From Takakia lepidozioides (Eukaryota > Streptophyta > Takakiopsida > Takakiales > Takakiaceae): a DNA stretch of 60,000 nucleotides. The notes beneath the pieces are model-generated. The model was not told the DNA's origin. It searched no databases and was given only the letters and a program-made list of their open reading frames with translations. Both the position numbers and the translations under genes were made by a program. Below are positions 47,160-59,907 of the stretch, piece after piece. Positions within the stretch are counted from its first letter, which is position 1, and each line of letters begins with the position of its first letter. The stretch covers positions 35,838,001-35,898,000 of the forward strand of contig CM060731.1 in the NCBI GenBank assembly GCA_030704615.1, written 5' to 3'.

Positions 47160-49400
47160 TCGGTTCAGACCACCTTCACCTCCACCCTTGACTATTGTAG
47201 AGTCTGACACAGACCCGGAGGCTTCATCAATAGGTGTGCAATTTTCTTCGCCATTATTGTGGGACGACATGGAGGAGATGTATGGAGCTACCAAGGGGCC
47301 TCGTAGGTACTCTGGAGCTGTGGGCACAATTGAGCTGGATGACTTTATCCAGGAGTTCGACAGCTGGTGTGATTTGCAGTAGATGCGCAATCCACAGCTG
47401 TTCACCCCATTCATGGCGTGGAAAAGATTGTTCCAGCATTTGGAAGACCCGCCTATGGACGATTACCACGAGTTCAGGCGAGGACATAAAGTCGAGATTG
47501 AGGAGGGGAGGATGTATTGGTCACCTGACTACATCTCCATTACTCGAGGCATAACGCGACCAGTAGTGGCATCAGCACCAATATCTCCCACGGCCAGCAC
47601 TAGTAGTGGAGCAAGTAGTGCCGATACTTCTGCAGAAGGTGCTACTACTCCCCCTGCCACGGCTACAACACATGTGCCTAGATTCAACCGGGTGGTGGAG
47701 TTCTTCCAAGAATTGCGGAGGAACTACCAAGGTATATGGACAGAGAAGCTGTGAAGTTTGCAAGACTTCCAGCGCAAACCCAGTGAGAGCTTGCAAGAGG
47801 CCTACACTCGTATGAGGCGCTTGATAAGTGTGACCCAAGGGGTTACTGAGGCTGGGTTAGCAGTGTTGCTGGATGCAGCTGCAGTGGGGTCACGGGCTCA
47901 TCGCCCACGACTATGGTGGACCAACTTGATGCCACCTGCACTGCTCAAGCGTGCATTCGATGGGGGTGCAGCGGCCACCACACCTGATGGTGGATAGCAT
48001 TTTGGATATAAAGAGACAGTCTCAGCGTAAGAGACACGATGACCGATCACCTTTGGCAGTGGTCAATAAGGTGGGTCACCCACGAGCCGCATTGCCTACA
48101 CTGCTCAGCTTTCCAGGATCTCATGCCTTTCGAGATGGTGGATCTGGCCTCTTGTGGGATAGCCAGTTGCAGTAATTAGTGGAGCCCAATGCTGACGAGC
48201 ACGAGCGGGCGATGGGTTTTAGCACTGGTACCACGGCCGTGCCATCTCTTTCTGAGGCATCACGTCGTCAGGTGTTGGGGCAAGCAATGGACCTCAATTG
48301 CTTGACCTGGATTATCAGCTTAGCTATGGCTGAGCAGCGCAGAGTACAGAGTACACTTCCCTTGAAGGTCTCCCTGCCTACCAAGACACTACAGGCAGCG
48401 AGTGGGGGCAAACAGGTGATGACCACGAGGTGCAGGCCGCATCCATGGCACACGTGGGAGGTGCTCGAGGTTCAGAAAGAGTTGGCAGCCAAGGCGGTGG
48501 TGATGGATGAGGTTGGGGATTTTTCTCGGGTTGAGGAGGTCCTCAAGGATGGGATGATGGGGCAGGATGAGACATTGTCACTAACAGAGGAGGCAGTGGT
48601 CACTGCTCAAGAGGTTGCAGCATAGCAACCACGGGACGCGTTTTCTACCTCTAAGCCTGCTGGACTCAAGGTTGCAGTCACGGAGGACAACTGGGAGCCT
48701 GATGTTGGACCTATAATCACCGGAGGAGAGAGACGACGTATACGGCTGTTCTTGAGGGCTTACAAGAACTGCTTTGCCTTCAGTTTGAAGGACTTAGGAG
48801 CACTGAAGGGTCAAGAGATTCGCATTGAATTGGCTACTGACACGCCAATCTTTCGGAGACCCTATAGATACAGTGACATGGAGAGGTCCTTGATTCAGAT
48901 GAGAACTCAGGACCTTTGGGAGGCTGGTTTGGTGGAGCTATCTGGGGGAGAGTATGCTTCAGCCACAATGATGCCAGCCAAGAAAGATGTCTATGACAAT
49001 TGGACGGAGAGACGTATGTGCGGTGATTACCGGCCTGTAAATCGTCAGACCAAGTCCGATAGGTATGCCATGCCGACACCAGAGGAGATCTTTGATGCCA
49101 TTGGGCATGTCCAGGTCTTTAGCACTTTGGATTTACGATCCGGATATCACTAGTTGCCGATCAAGGAGGCGGATAAGCAGAAGACGACATTCTGGGGGAT
49201 CAATGAGCACGGGAAGGATTGCCTATACCAGTGGCGATTCTTACCATTTGGGCTTAAGAATGCTCCGGCAGAGTTTCAGAGAGTCATGGACATGATTCTA
49301 GCAGGGGTGGAGTTTGCTCGGTGCTACATAGATGACATCATCATCTTTAGTGCTACGGTGGAGGAGCATGAGAGACACCTTCATATATGTGTGGTGTAGT
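47160..49400 (+). mobile_element. Ty3/Gypsy gag-like region and reverse transcriptase remnant
   Basis: A gag-like region (about 47170-47900) is followed by a decayed segment and then, from about 48750, by a reverse transcriptase N-terminal half: PIFRRPYRYS, GLVELSGGEYASATMMPAKKD, RMCGDYRPVNRQT, STLDLRSGYH, an in-frame TAG at 49151, KQKTTFWG, FGLKNAPAEFQRVMD, and the catalytic YIDDIIIFS. It ends abruptly after EEHERHLH (about 49383), where a 62-base repeat and then the right LTR start, so RNase H and integrase are deleted. Protease is not evident. It is defective. Confidence 0.8.
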
Positions 49401-49445
49401 TTGGACAACGATGTAGTTCTGTAGCGATACGTATGCGTACGACAA
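49383..49445. repeat. 62-bp direct repeat flanking the right LTR (left copy)
   Basis: The sequence from catatatgtgtggtgtag to atgcgtacgacaa recurs at 49822-49883, on the other side of the right LTR, with about three differences. There is no copy beside the left LTR. Confidence 0.8.
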
Positions 49446-49446
49446 T

Positions 49447-49796
49447 TGTCAAGTTAAATAAACACAGTGTGAAACTAACTAGAATAAATCTAGTTATTTG
49501 TATTTAACACTTGGATTTAGTTCAAGTGTTAAGTCAGGTGTCAAGTTTAGCTTGACACCTGAACCATCTTATCTTCACGAGAGCGTCAGTCGTGCGGCTC
49601 ATCTCTCTCGAGTTGAGCCCGCATGACCGAGCTCCTTCACTGCTTAGAATCTGAGTGTGCTTATAAAGATGAGAATAAGATGTTGTGCGGTGGAGTCCCC
49701 ATAGCTTGGGGTGCCCCTGGCTCGACTCTTAGTTTAACGAGTGATGATGTTGCATTTCGTTTTTCGGTGTCAACAGTGTGAGATTTATGTCAATCA
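49447..49796 (+). repeat. right LTR (350 bp)
   Basis: Near-identical to 44398-44746, with TG and CA ends. No polypurine tract precedes it; instead it follows the 62-bp repeat directly, which suggests that the internal 3' part of the element was lost by recombination. Confidence 0.7.
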
Positions 49797-49821
49797 TTGC
49801 GGCAACCTACTTTATTGTCCA

Positions 49822-49883
49822 TATATGTGTGGTGTAGTTTGGACAACGATGTAGTTGTGTAGCGATACGTATGCGCACGACAA
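49822..49883. repeat. 62-bp direct repeat flanking the right LTR (right copy)
   Basis: Partner of 49383-49445. Together with the LTR between them, the two copies form a repeat spaced by about 440 bases. Confidence 0.8.
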
Positions 49884-50201
49884 ATACAATTGATACACAT
49901 ACAGTTCTCACATATGTGTGCTCCAACCTCAAATGGTTTCAAGGTTTTCTGCATGGTATGAAGACTTCTCGTTGATTGCAGTTTAGGTCGCTGGTTTTGA
50001 ATAAAGGTTCTGTTTGTGGAAGTGGTCATTAGGAGCTAATGAAGGTATGGTAAGGACTGGTTGGTGGTTTTAGTAAATTGTAACCACATCAAGAGGATTT
50101 GTTTTAGATCACCTGATATGGATTATTACTGGCTACTTTCATGCAAGCCTTATCAATATCGTAATCCATTATCCTCACCATTAACACTTACACGGGTCAT
50201 T

Positions 50202-51025
50202 TTAACCCTTAAGTTCCCAAACAACCTAAATCGGGTCACTTTTGAATTTGTAGTTTGACCTAATTTTTGCAGATCTAATCTGATGGGCCCCACTCCTGAA
50301 GCTTTAATGACAAGGGATTTGTCTTGAGTATGATGAAAAAAACAAAATTAAAAATAAAACAAAAGCTACTACCTACAAAAAATATCTTAGATCTATCATT
50401 TACGTTTTGGGGCCTGAAAAGGGCTTGTTGACTGCTGATGGGGCAGGTAAACAAGCCCAAAACAGATTGCACTCCAAAGGCCATTTTTGGCAGAAAAATA
50501 ACTTTTTTGGAAAAAGCGCTTCACCTTGTGGTGTGTGAGCATTACATACACACATCCACCATTGGCTTTTGTAGAAAAAAAAGTACTTCATTTGGAGGCA
50601 CATTTTCTCTTGTCAATTTTGAGATTTCAACCCCCATGTAATTGCATGCATAGCAACCATAGGTGAAAAAATCAGTTGGACCTGCAATTTAGTGGGGTCA
50701 TAGCCACTCCACTATTGATTTGGAAATGGTGGGTCTTGGGGCAAGCAAAACTGGATAAAGCTAGGTTTTAATTTGGTCAAACCAATTTCTTCCTCACTTT
50801 GTTTTTGGGACCTGATATTTGAGGTCCGGGCCAACGCTATAATCTCACAATTTCCACGGTGGACTTGGCTCATTTTTTGGTATGTCATGCATAAATGAGC
50901 TGGCCCATTGCTATAAGGCTGGAATCTCTGGATGATTTTTGGTAGGTTTCTAGGGGCAATTTACTGCAGATGGGTACCCAATATTGGTAAAAAGTCAAAA
51001 AAAGGCTTGGGAACTTAAGGGTTAA
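50202..51025. mobile_element. 824-bp MITE with TTAA termini (copy 2, inverted)
   Basis: Inverse-orientation copy of 29772-30602. The ends TTAACCCTTAAGTTCCCAA and its inverse GGGAACTTAAGGGTTAA are present, and the bodies match throughout with scattered substitutions and small indels. The outer flanks differ from copy 1 (tcatt / tgaag against ttggt / gagag), so the border at TTAA is shared only by the element. Confidence 0.85.
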
Positions 51026-51690
51026 TGAAGAAGGGAGTAAAACTTTTATGACACTTAAACACTTAATATTTGCTAGTGTATTTTTTGAGGGAGTAGAAGT
51101 TTCCATTAACAGTTAAGGAGTTTTTAACACTTATAGAGGTAACACTTAGCCAGGTCCGAACTGTATAACGAGAGACAACTTGCGACGTCGAGACATATGT
51201 ATATCAAGTAAACCCTGTTAGCTCTTTATTCCCGATGGAGATAGTCCACTTATATCGTAGTACTTAATTACTGAGGTGTACGTGGGCCCGACCACCTGAC
51301 CAACCTCCAGGCTTCACCAGGCTTTTCGTATTGGAGACAGAACGCGAAAATAAGTATCATATCAACTCAGAGCTCGGCAGTTGACATAAATACATACAAA
51401 TCCATCACTCCACGCAGCTGCTGATCTCGAGAGCTCCACGGATGGCACTTGTGATGAGCGGTTCTGGGCAGCTGACGAGATCATGAGACTGCAGGTGAAC
51501 TCTCGCAGGGAGAGTTGCAAGTTGCAGCGTTGCCTATATAAGTTAAGTTACTGTGATTTCTGTCATCACGTCAAGGCTTCCTCTTCATCGCTCTGCTGCC
51601 CTACGCGTTCTATTCGAGTGCTCCGCTCTAGTAGCAGCTGCCGGCCGGAGGGCTGCAGAATACTTCCCCAGTTCCAGAGCCCGCTCCATA

Positions 51691-52837
51691 ATGGCCTATC
51701 AATGCATTGCCAAAGTGGTCTCCCTATCTCCTCCCTCGCTGGACCCTCCCTACTACTGCCTCGCAGAAGCGCCCTTGCTTCTCTTCTCTTGTCAAATACC
51801 CTCCGTTCTTGTGCGCTTCACAGCTAGCAGGCAACAACCTGGAAATCTACCCATTAGGAATCCCAGGAACGATGAGATTGAGCTTCCACCTCTCGTCCCT
51901 TCCATGGCCATCGGAGGCCTGCCACCTTGACAGCAGAGCATGTGGTAGTTGACGCCGAGGAACGCCTGATGAAAATTTTGGAGCACTGGCAGATCAACCC
52001 GTTTGAATCGTATTATCGTCTGTCCATCTCGGCGGCCGGTTTTGCGTACAGCGGAGCCGTCAGTTCTGATCGCTTGGTAGCCGTATCTACTACATCCGCC
52101 CTCCTGTTTCTTCTGAATGATCTTTTTTTATATTCTTCAAACGACTTGCTCCTCGAGGAGTGTGGCATCGATCTCAGCATCCGTGAGAGCCCTCGCAAAA
52201 TCGAAGAGTTCCTCAACAACTTGATCCTTCTCTTCAGGCAACAAGAGCCTCCGTGCGATCCCACCCCGATCGAGGGAATGATGTGGGAATTGGGTGAGGA
52301 CTTCAGACGCTTGTCCAACCCGGAATGGTTCAAAACATGTACAGATGCTGTCATCGGGTTCTGGAGAGTGAGCGTTGCCGGCCATGCTGACATTGCAGGC
52401 GACCGCTCATATTTGCAAGACTTGGAGTCTTACACCCAAATGCGCGCCTGGAACGGTGGAGGCTTGCTCGCTATTAATCTCGTGGAGCTTGCCAACAATG
52501 CCTTTCTTCCAGACGAGGTCCGCGCGCAACCCATCATCCAACAGCTGACCAACGCGGCCGTCCTTCAGATCACTTTTGCCAACGATATTTTCTCTTACTA
52601 CAAGGAGCTGGTGCAGGAAGACAATCGGCGCAATCTAATCAGGGTGTTGATGGAATCTGAAGGCACATCGCTACCCCAACAAGCCGCAAGGGTGTTGTCG
52701 TGGAAGGTTTGAAGGAGCTTATGTCTGGCGCTATTCACTGGCAAAGCATGCACAAGCGCTACCGGCATCCTGACCCATTTTTCCCAGAGCTCAGGGCCAT
52801 CACCAATGTCCATCACGAACTACAAGAGATAATTTAG
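51691..52837 (+). pseudogene. microbial-type terpene synthase (MTPSL-like), two apparent frameshifts
   Basis: The long middle frame (about 51927-52690) is a class I terpene synthase alpha domain: residues leading into FLLNDLFLYSSNDLLLEE at the Asp-rich position, then a helix with RAWNGGG, and the NSE motif NDIFSYYKE (about 52576-52602), which binds Mg-diphosphate. Upstream, another frame (Met 51691) runs to ELPPLVPSMAIGGLPP, a typical N-terminal signature, then hits TGA at 51928; downstream, a third frame gives EGLKELMSGAIHWQSMHKRY and ends at 52837. One-base shifts near 51925 and 52690 therefore break the gene, unless they are sequence errors. The first Asp-rich motif begins Asn-Asp rather than Asp-Asp. 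Such enzymes make mono- and sesquiterpenes in non-seed plants. Introns are not evident. P450 copy C lies 12 kb upstream. Confidence 0.75.
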
Positions 52838-54856
52838 AGCCTGATCAGATGCAGCACCTGCATCAACTTTGATATATTGTACCCAACCATGTGTCACAAG
52901 ACTTTCAATGTTCAGTAGGTTCCTCCTATGTTAATGTCCGCATGCTTGACTGCATAGTTCATATGTCATATGTAATGAAAGAGAGAGAGAGAGAGAGAGA
53001 GAGTGGGATCAGTCTAGCTAGACTAATTTGGCGCTTGTGTGCAACCTACATAGTTGAGCAAGATGGCTCTCTGTATCTATTCAGGATGTTTATCTCTTAA
53101 GGGTGCTGATTGGCTTCCAATTGGCAATGAAAGACACCAACCTGATGGCTTACACGCAGTGGAACCTTTTTTCTCAGTGCATGTATGGGAGCAGCCTCTT
53201 GGACAGCAAGTACTAACTACATGAAGCTGCAAAGGGAAAGTTTGTTGGACCCAAGTGCTGCCATCACTGAAATAGAGTTGTAAAAATTGTTGAGCCTCCT
53301 TGTCACTGAGTTCGTTGGACCACAACACATGTTCCAATCTCTGGTCCTGTGCAGTTGTATTGGGCATAGAAGGAAGTCCTGAAACACATTCAACTCACTT
53401 CCAGTGCAAAACCATCTACTCAACTACAGGCATTTCAATGGTCTATGTGTATATACATTGTACTTTTACGTAATTTCACATCAGGAAATTGAGGTTCCAT
53501 TCAGAGATGGTCCATGGGGGTGTTGAGAAGTATTGGGCAGCTTATGCCCTTGGTCACCGTCTAGAAGATTGTAAATACTGACAACTACTAGACGAAGTTG
53601 CACTCTTAACTGCCTTTGACTAGGCGTCCCTTCAATTTTGAGGTGCTTAGGTTAGAGAAAGCTGCACCCGCAGCTCCTAAGATAATTTGGGTCGTTGTCT
53701 ACGTTGCACCATCCATTGGACCAGTGAGGCTGGTGCTTGATCATACCCGCAGTACTTTACAAGAAAGTAAAGGGGCTGAATTCCCTTTCTCCTCTAGCTT
53801 GTGCGTATGCTACATATCTCTCTTACCTCCCTTGGTGCACATGGGAAAGGGACTGTTCAACCTGTCATAAATTGAGCCCCAGAGGCATAGATTAAGCAAA
53901 CTCCGACAAGGGGATCAGGGCATTTCACCTGCAGGAAGATTTTCATGAGTGATCAACTCTGCAAGTACACCCATTTCCTCTCTTTTCTAGCCGGATGGTT
54001 TTTTCTTAAGATAATAAAGTTTAATTCTTAATTACGGGTATAAATCAGGCCCCTTAATTGTGGTGAGAGGATGGTACTAGGGTTACCCAAGAGATTGTAC
54101 ACATGCATTAAAAAACTATTCTGAACGCAGGATCGCAGGTGAGATTGATTTACTTCATACACAGACTGTCCGAAGTCAATAGAACCCCTCATGAAGCAGT
54201 GTTTGAAGGAGTGTTTGAAGCAGTCGGGGCCTGAATAATCAAACAAAGTGTCTTGGGACCATAGCGCGATGGAGGAAGAATGCATGCAATTTTTGGCCTC
54301 AGGATTGAACAAGTCGCATGGCATTATTGGTTTCAAACCTGAAGGAAAGCTCAGGCTGCAAGTAGGAGATTCGCAGACACCATTCTCAAAACAAAATGGA
54401 GAAGCTCTTTGAATCCAGACCAGCATTGGCTGATGGCTACAGTGACCCAGAAACAAAATGTTGTGCTCATCCTTGAAATTGATCAGATATGGTTGTCATG
54501 CATCTCAAGGGAGCCTTGAAAGAAACAAACAGATTTACCGAGATAATGCAGGAATCAATGTGAACATTGAACTGTTACTGCTCAACCGAAATACTACCTC
54601 TTTTTCTCTCTCTCTCCTCTTCGGTTGTCATATCAATATTCACATCAATAAGGAGACTCGTTGCGAACTTGATGGTCCATGTTCCTCCTGAGACATCCTA
54701 CAGACCAACTCCCTCACATCTCCATAAAATAGAGACCAGGTAAGCCTTTCTGAATGCTCGACTGAACATGAGGTGGCAACTCACAGACATGCCTGTGGAC
54801 TTGAGCTTTTCATTACCATTTCACACATAAGTCATGAGGGTGGCCCACTAGACTCC
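52838..54856. other. intergenic, no gene recognised
   Basis: Contains a GA run (about 52979-53003). The minus-strand ORFs at 53077-53367 and 54028-54456 match no family I know and lack splice context. The right part probably holds the 3' UTR of the Arb2-like gene. Confidence 0.4.
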
Positions 54857-57800
54857 TCATAGACTTGGACACCAGTCTCTGTCTCTCTCATTCACTGTGG
54901 AGCTATCGACCAACCCCTCTGCGCCTTCATTGACAATAACACGTAGAGCCAGTAAGTCTCTTTGCGCATTTGAGTCAACATCAGCAGATTCCAGCTTTTC
55001 ATTATTCAGGGCTTTGCTCATCCTATATGAAGGTCCAGTGTCCTTCCATGAGCCATCTTCAAACCTAGCATCCTCACTGATTGCACTCGGGGGGTTCAGT
55101 TTTGTCTCATTCACCTTGGTGGTACCGACCAACTCCTTGGGGCCATCAAACACAGTAAGAGGTTGAGCTGGTAAGTCTTCGAGCGTTTTTGGTTCAACGT
55201 GGGGGAAGGGTGTGACAGGTATTCCTGCAGATTGCAGCTTTTGACTGATGAATCTACAAACTGAATGGAAAGCTGCCATGGTGGACTCCTCGTGCACTGT
55301 GGTACCTGCAGATTGTTCCATACAGTCACATGGGCACGTGGAGGAGAACGAGTTCAATTCTGAGAACAGACTCATCCTTTTTCTCTGACTACCAGCCTTT
55401 CCACCACACTTCTTCCTCCCTGCAGTCCGTTTTCGGGTGTTTCCCTCTATCTGCTCACAGAAACTGGTGCTGCAGCCAGTTTTGCTGGTCTCACTGTTGT
55501 CCTCCCCACTTCCCGGTAAAACTAAGCCTTGCAAGCCTTCATCAAGTCTGGTGGGCAGCTGGGAGTCCCACTCAGCTTCCTCCATTGCGTCATCATCACT
55601 GTTCTCTAGGAAATCCTCGTTGGCTTTTCTCACTAAAGCATCCAGTGGCTTGCAGCTGCATACCCAGTTTACGCAATGATTCACCCAGAAGCGCTTGGCA
55701 GCTGGGCTTAGTTTCTGTCATCAACGATGAGACCAATCTCAGCAAGCGATTAATCCTTGACAGAGAGAACCACATACACAATAAGAGAGCAGTGGCAAGG
55801 TAATCATTGTTCAGGTACACTTCCAGGCTGATTCAGGACTAACAAAAGACTAGTTCTGCAGTGATGCAAAGAACAGACACAATGGATGTATGCAATGACC
55901 TGATGCTGGTCTGGGAGCTTTTAGGAAGGCTGGCAAGCACGGAAAAACACAGAATCCCCGTTGTGTTATTTCTCAAGGCTCTCACGGATGTGAGGTTAGT
56001 CGCAACTTAGCAATGGTGAAAATCATTATGTGTACATGTTCACTACAATTGGCATATTCATACCTCAACACAGGAGGACCCATGAATTGAATCTGTCAGA
56101 GCAATACACCGAAGCCGACTCACCACCTCCAGACCTTTTCAACAATTCAAAATATTAGTACTCATGTGCACCTAGAAGCGGACAAACTCGTTGAGACCTG
56201 AGAAGAGCCATTGAGCAAATCTTATAAGCTCCCTCCACATGATGGGAGATTGACTTCTGTGGATTTCTAGTGTGTGAATATCCTGCAATGGTTCAACTGA
56301 CATTTTGTTTGAACCATGCAGTTTCTTCCACCCAATCACCTCAATCCTTATCTTAACTGTTCTATACAATTGTCATATTATTATCCAGTGGAATTGAAGA
56401 AAGAGTGAATTGTCCGAAGAAATCTCGAGCTTCACTGGCCTGCAATGTTTTCTGATTGGGTGAAAGGTGATAGCAATACCCTCAACATCTAGAAGACTGC
56501 AAGCACAGACACCACCCATTGAATGCGCCACCATGGCCATGTGTTGAGCTGGCAGCTTCCCAATGATGGAATCCCATGCATATTTGACATGTGCCTCAGC
56601 CGATTCATTGAATGGTATTCTTCTTCGCGTACCCTGTACCCAAGCAAGCAGGAAAACCAAAAAGGATAATCATCTCCAAATCCTTAAGATTTTTGACCAA
56701 AATTATCCGGAATGAGTCCACAATGAGCTTGCCCCTCCTGGTTTGCCCACAGATTTACCATCTTTGAATCACAGCTGAAATCCTCTTACCATCTTCACCG
56801 GGATGTTCCTGATTGAACAAATGAGCTGCTCCATACTTACTCTCCCCATAGATTAGGCTTGGGGCTCGCGGTGTCTAACTAAATTTTGATAGAAGCAGCT
56901 GCTGCTCTGCTCTTTTACATTTATGGCAGCGTACAGTTGTGGATCAACATAAAACAAGAAATTATGGCTACACATGTAAATGATGTTATCACAAACCGTT
57001 TCAGTTTCAACAAAGTTCAGATTCGGATTGAGGACCACCACAGCCATGTCGTGCTCTTTCGCCCAGTCTGTACTCCCACCCACTTTGGTTAACACAACTA
57101 CACCCCTTAATAACGCCACAAGATACCTAAGTACCTAAATCAGCTCTGTAATTCAGGGCCTACCCATGTACCCCTTGCAAATGTACCGTACTTTTAAGAT
57201 CACAAAGGAAGAGGTACATTACAAGCCAAAAGAGCTTCCAACCAGTGTTGAGCGGGTATACGACTTACCCGGATGTAACCACCGGGTAAGGGTACCCTTA
57301 TATAGCCGGACCCTGAGGTTTTCTTTACCCTGACCTGGATCCTGTTGAAGGGTATATGCCATGTATGCCCCGGACTCGGTCGAAGGGTAAAGGGCTAGCA
57401 TTTACACTACCCTGAGGATGGGTACCGAATATCTTGGCGGGTAATTAGAATCCAGGTAGAATGGGCTAGGGTTGGCCACCTGACACCTGACATATTCCAA
57501 CTGATCCACCTCACAACGCTGAAATCCTTGCAAAAATAAAGAATTACCCGACCCTTACCCTGCCTAAACTTGTGTCATCCAACGGGTAGTTACAATTTAC
57601 CCGGATCAGTTGAATAACCTTACCCTCAGGTTCTACTAAGATAATACCCGGTTTTGCCCTGACCCTGTGTGTTCAATATATTTTACCCTTACCCTGAGGG
57701 TGAATAGAAATCAGATACCCGCTCAACATACCAAGAAAGGGCAGAACACTCCCAGTCTTCAAAGATTGCTGCTCACACACGCAGAGGATTATCTTAGTCC

Positions 57801-59907
57801 AAAGATTTCTTTTGGTGACATGTCACAAAACTGATTCCATCTTTCTCCCATCCTTCATGAACTAAACAGATCTATATACACCCATATACTCCAAAGCCAA
57901 TGCCAGTGTCGTTTATGGTAACCTCTATCCCATGGACTCGTAAACAAACCAAAGGCAAAAGGTCAGTGACCGTTTGAGAAGTCAGAAACTTCCCAAAGAA
58001 ACATGCACTAAAAATGAGAGCCAGGAGGATAGGAAGGTCACTCACGTTTATACAAAGACGTCTTGCCCACTGCCCAGCCCTGCCATCAACAGCAACAAAC
58101 GAGTGATATATAGCTGACTCCTGTTGTAACCGGTACTAATGTATGCTTGTTGTAAACCCTGCATCCTCCATATTCCTCCTATTGCTCACATTCCTATTTA
58201 AGTCAAGACTGGCAGTGGGACAAACACCAGTATGTGGCACATCCATGTTGAGGTGGATGGCAACAAAAGCTGTTCTGGCAAGCAACTAGGATGATATACT
58301 AACCCATTCATCAATACACAATCCCTTAGAACTGGCCAGTCATATTTGTGCAGGACACCCTGTCGCTGTTGGCCTGAGTTTTACCCTGATGGACAAAACA
58401 GCTCCAAACAGCCATTGGAGGAACACGCTCTCAAGGGAACCTTGTGAGGTGTCTCATCTGCCCCTCTACGTCAAATTAGAAATAAAGCTAGCAAGGATGC
58501 ACCTGGCAGGCAAAGAGTTTTGTTGACTTACGAAACCCGCCCTGCACCACACAGCAAAATGAGCAAAATGCTGGCCGTCTTCGCATTGGCTGACACAAAA
58601 ATAGGGCATCGCAGATCATGCCAGATGGTTGAACCATCACCCTCCTGCAATGCCAAGGCCACCATTTAAGAATAAGAAAAGTTGCAAAGTCTTCTCATTT
58701 GTCCACCTATAAGCGAGAGCTTACATTGGGTCCCCGTCAGCAACTCAGTTTTCTTTCTCATGTACATCATTGAGTATGTTCCCACAGTTCATCAGTGTAT
58801 ATGTCATATACCTGCACTATCCTGCCTAGCCAGTTTTCAACAATTGAATCCATAAAGTGCTCAACACGGATCTTTCTAAGTCAGCTTCCCCATACACGTC
58901 GGATCTCGTTTGAGGTCAGATGTTTTGGCAGACTTTGTGGGTGACTAAACTTGGCTCTACAACCACCTGTAATGCCTGCAACTAACATTTACACTGAAGT
59001 GCGGTTTGGTGTAACCTCAGAGGTGGCATCAGAAGTTTGCAGATCCTCCTGCAATGGTAGGTCCACTCGCTGCATGCCATACTCCTGTATCAAGGAACAT
59101 ACACCACTATCTTCATGTCAAATCTACTTGAATTTTAATTGTTCACAAAGTTCAAATCCTAAACCATGCTCCATTATCTGCCTAAAGTCTGGAGTGCTTG
59201 ACAAAAAATGTTCTTGGGCACATAATTCAACTTCATTTCTCTACATTGAAGAAGGTTAACAAAATAGGTTCATATTCAGATCTGAGGGGCATGTCGCTGT
59301 CTCCATTCCTTCAGGGGTATCCACCTCTGTGCCTGTGGGAGAACCTCACCAGAAGTAGTAACAACTAAACAACCTCAACGAGTTCAACTGGTGACGTATT
59401 GGGCAAGATTATTTGGTAGTGTATATGCTGTTTATCAGAAAAAAGTATAGCTTACTTCAGCATCTAGATGTACTCGAGATTTTGAAATTACTTTTAACTG
59501 GAGACTTAGAATATAAATCCCTTCTTCTAAAGTCAGTAAGTTAGACAGAAGGGCTTCCTAACCACCCTGATTTTTGGGTTGGGGGCATGGGTGGGAAAAA
59601 AGTTAAGGAGGTGCACCTCCACCATGATGTCCTGGATGTAGCCTGCAACTGCATCAGCAACCCGTTCATAGTGTGGCTGCATGCCCAAAAACAATGCGAT
59701 TATTAGCTGCTGGACACTCTCATCTCGAATTTCCACATGTATTATAAAAAGTCCAACTGATTCTTGCCTGGTCTGACTGCAAGCAAGCAGTGGGTGAAAA
59801 GTATGGAGATTACAGGTTATGAAATTACCTGGTTAATGAACTTGAAAGGCTCCCCTGTTCCATCCATCACATACATGCCCATCTCCATGTCAGACACGGT
59901 TTTTAAG
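54857..59907 (-). CDS. Arb2/FAM172-like protein, multi-exon, 5' end outside window
   Basis: Minus-strand exons with consistent phase: 59907-59829 (GEPFKF), 59772-59617 (QPHYERVADAVAGYIQDIM), 59084-59016 (EYGMQRVDLPLQ), 58644-58532 (PIFVSANAKTASILLILLCGAGRV), 58079-58046 (AGQWARRLCIN), one near 57110-56997 (MAVVVLNPNLN; its start is unresolved), 56633-56480 (HVKYAWDSII...MAMVAHSMGG), 56134-56064 (LRCIALTDSIH) and 55714-54857 (HCVNWVCSCKPLD, then a long low-complexity tail). The order matches the Arb2 domain of FAM172/ARB2 proteins, an alpha/beta-hydrolase-like fold; fission yeast Arb2 is in the Argonaute siRNA chaperone complex and animal FAM172A is linked to splicing and chromatin. The VAHSMGG motif keeps a nucleophile-elbow-like Ser. 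The C-terminal ~260 residues are plant-type, with acidic and Lys-rich patches. An exon between 58046 and 57110 is probably missing from this model. Confidence 0.8.
57246..57728. mobile_element. 483-bp MITE with 14-base inverted ends, in an intron of the Arb2-like gene
   Basis: Left end TGTTGAGCGGGTAT (57246-57259) and right end 57715-57728 are exact inverses. The interior is full of ACCCGG / CCGGGT and TACCCTGA words in both orientations. Ends with GAGCGGGT recall hAT-type MITEs, but no 8-base target duplication is evident. Non-autonomous. Confidence 0.75.

Noticed and set aside
52691-52800. Intron in the terpene synthase (gtttga ... tttttcccag) instead of a frameshift
   Set aside because: The sequence between these sites reads as a good MTPSL C-terminus in one frame (EGLKELMSGAIHWQS), so a frameshift explains it better.
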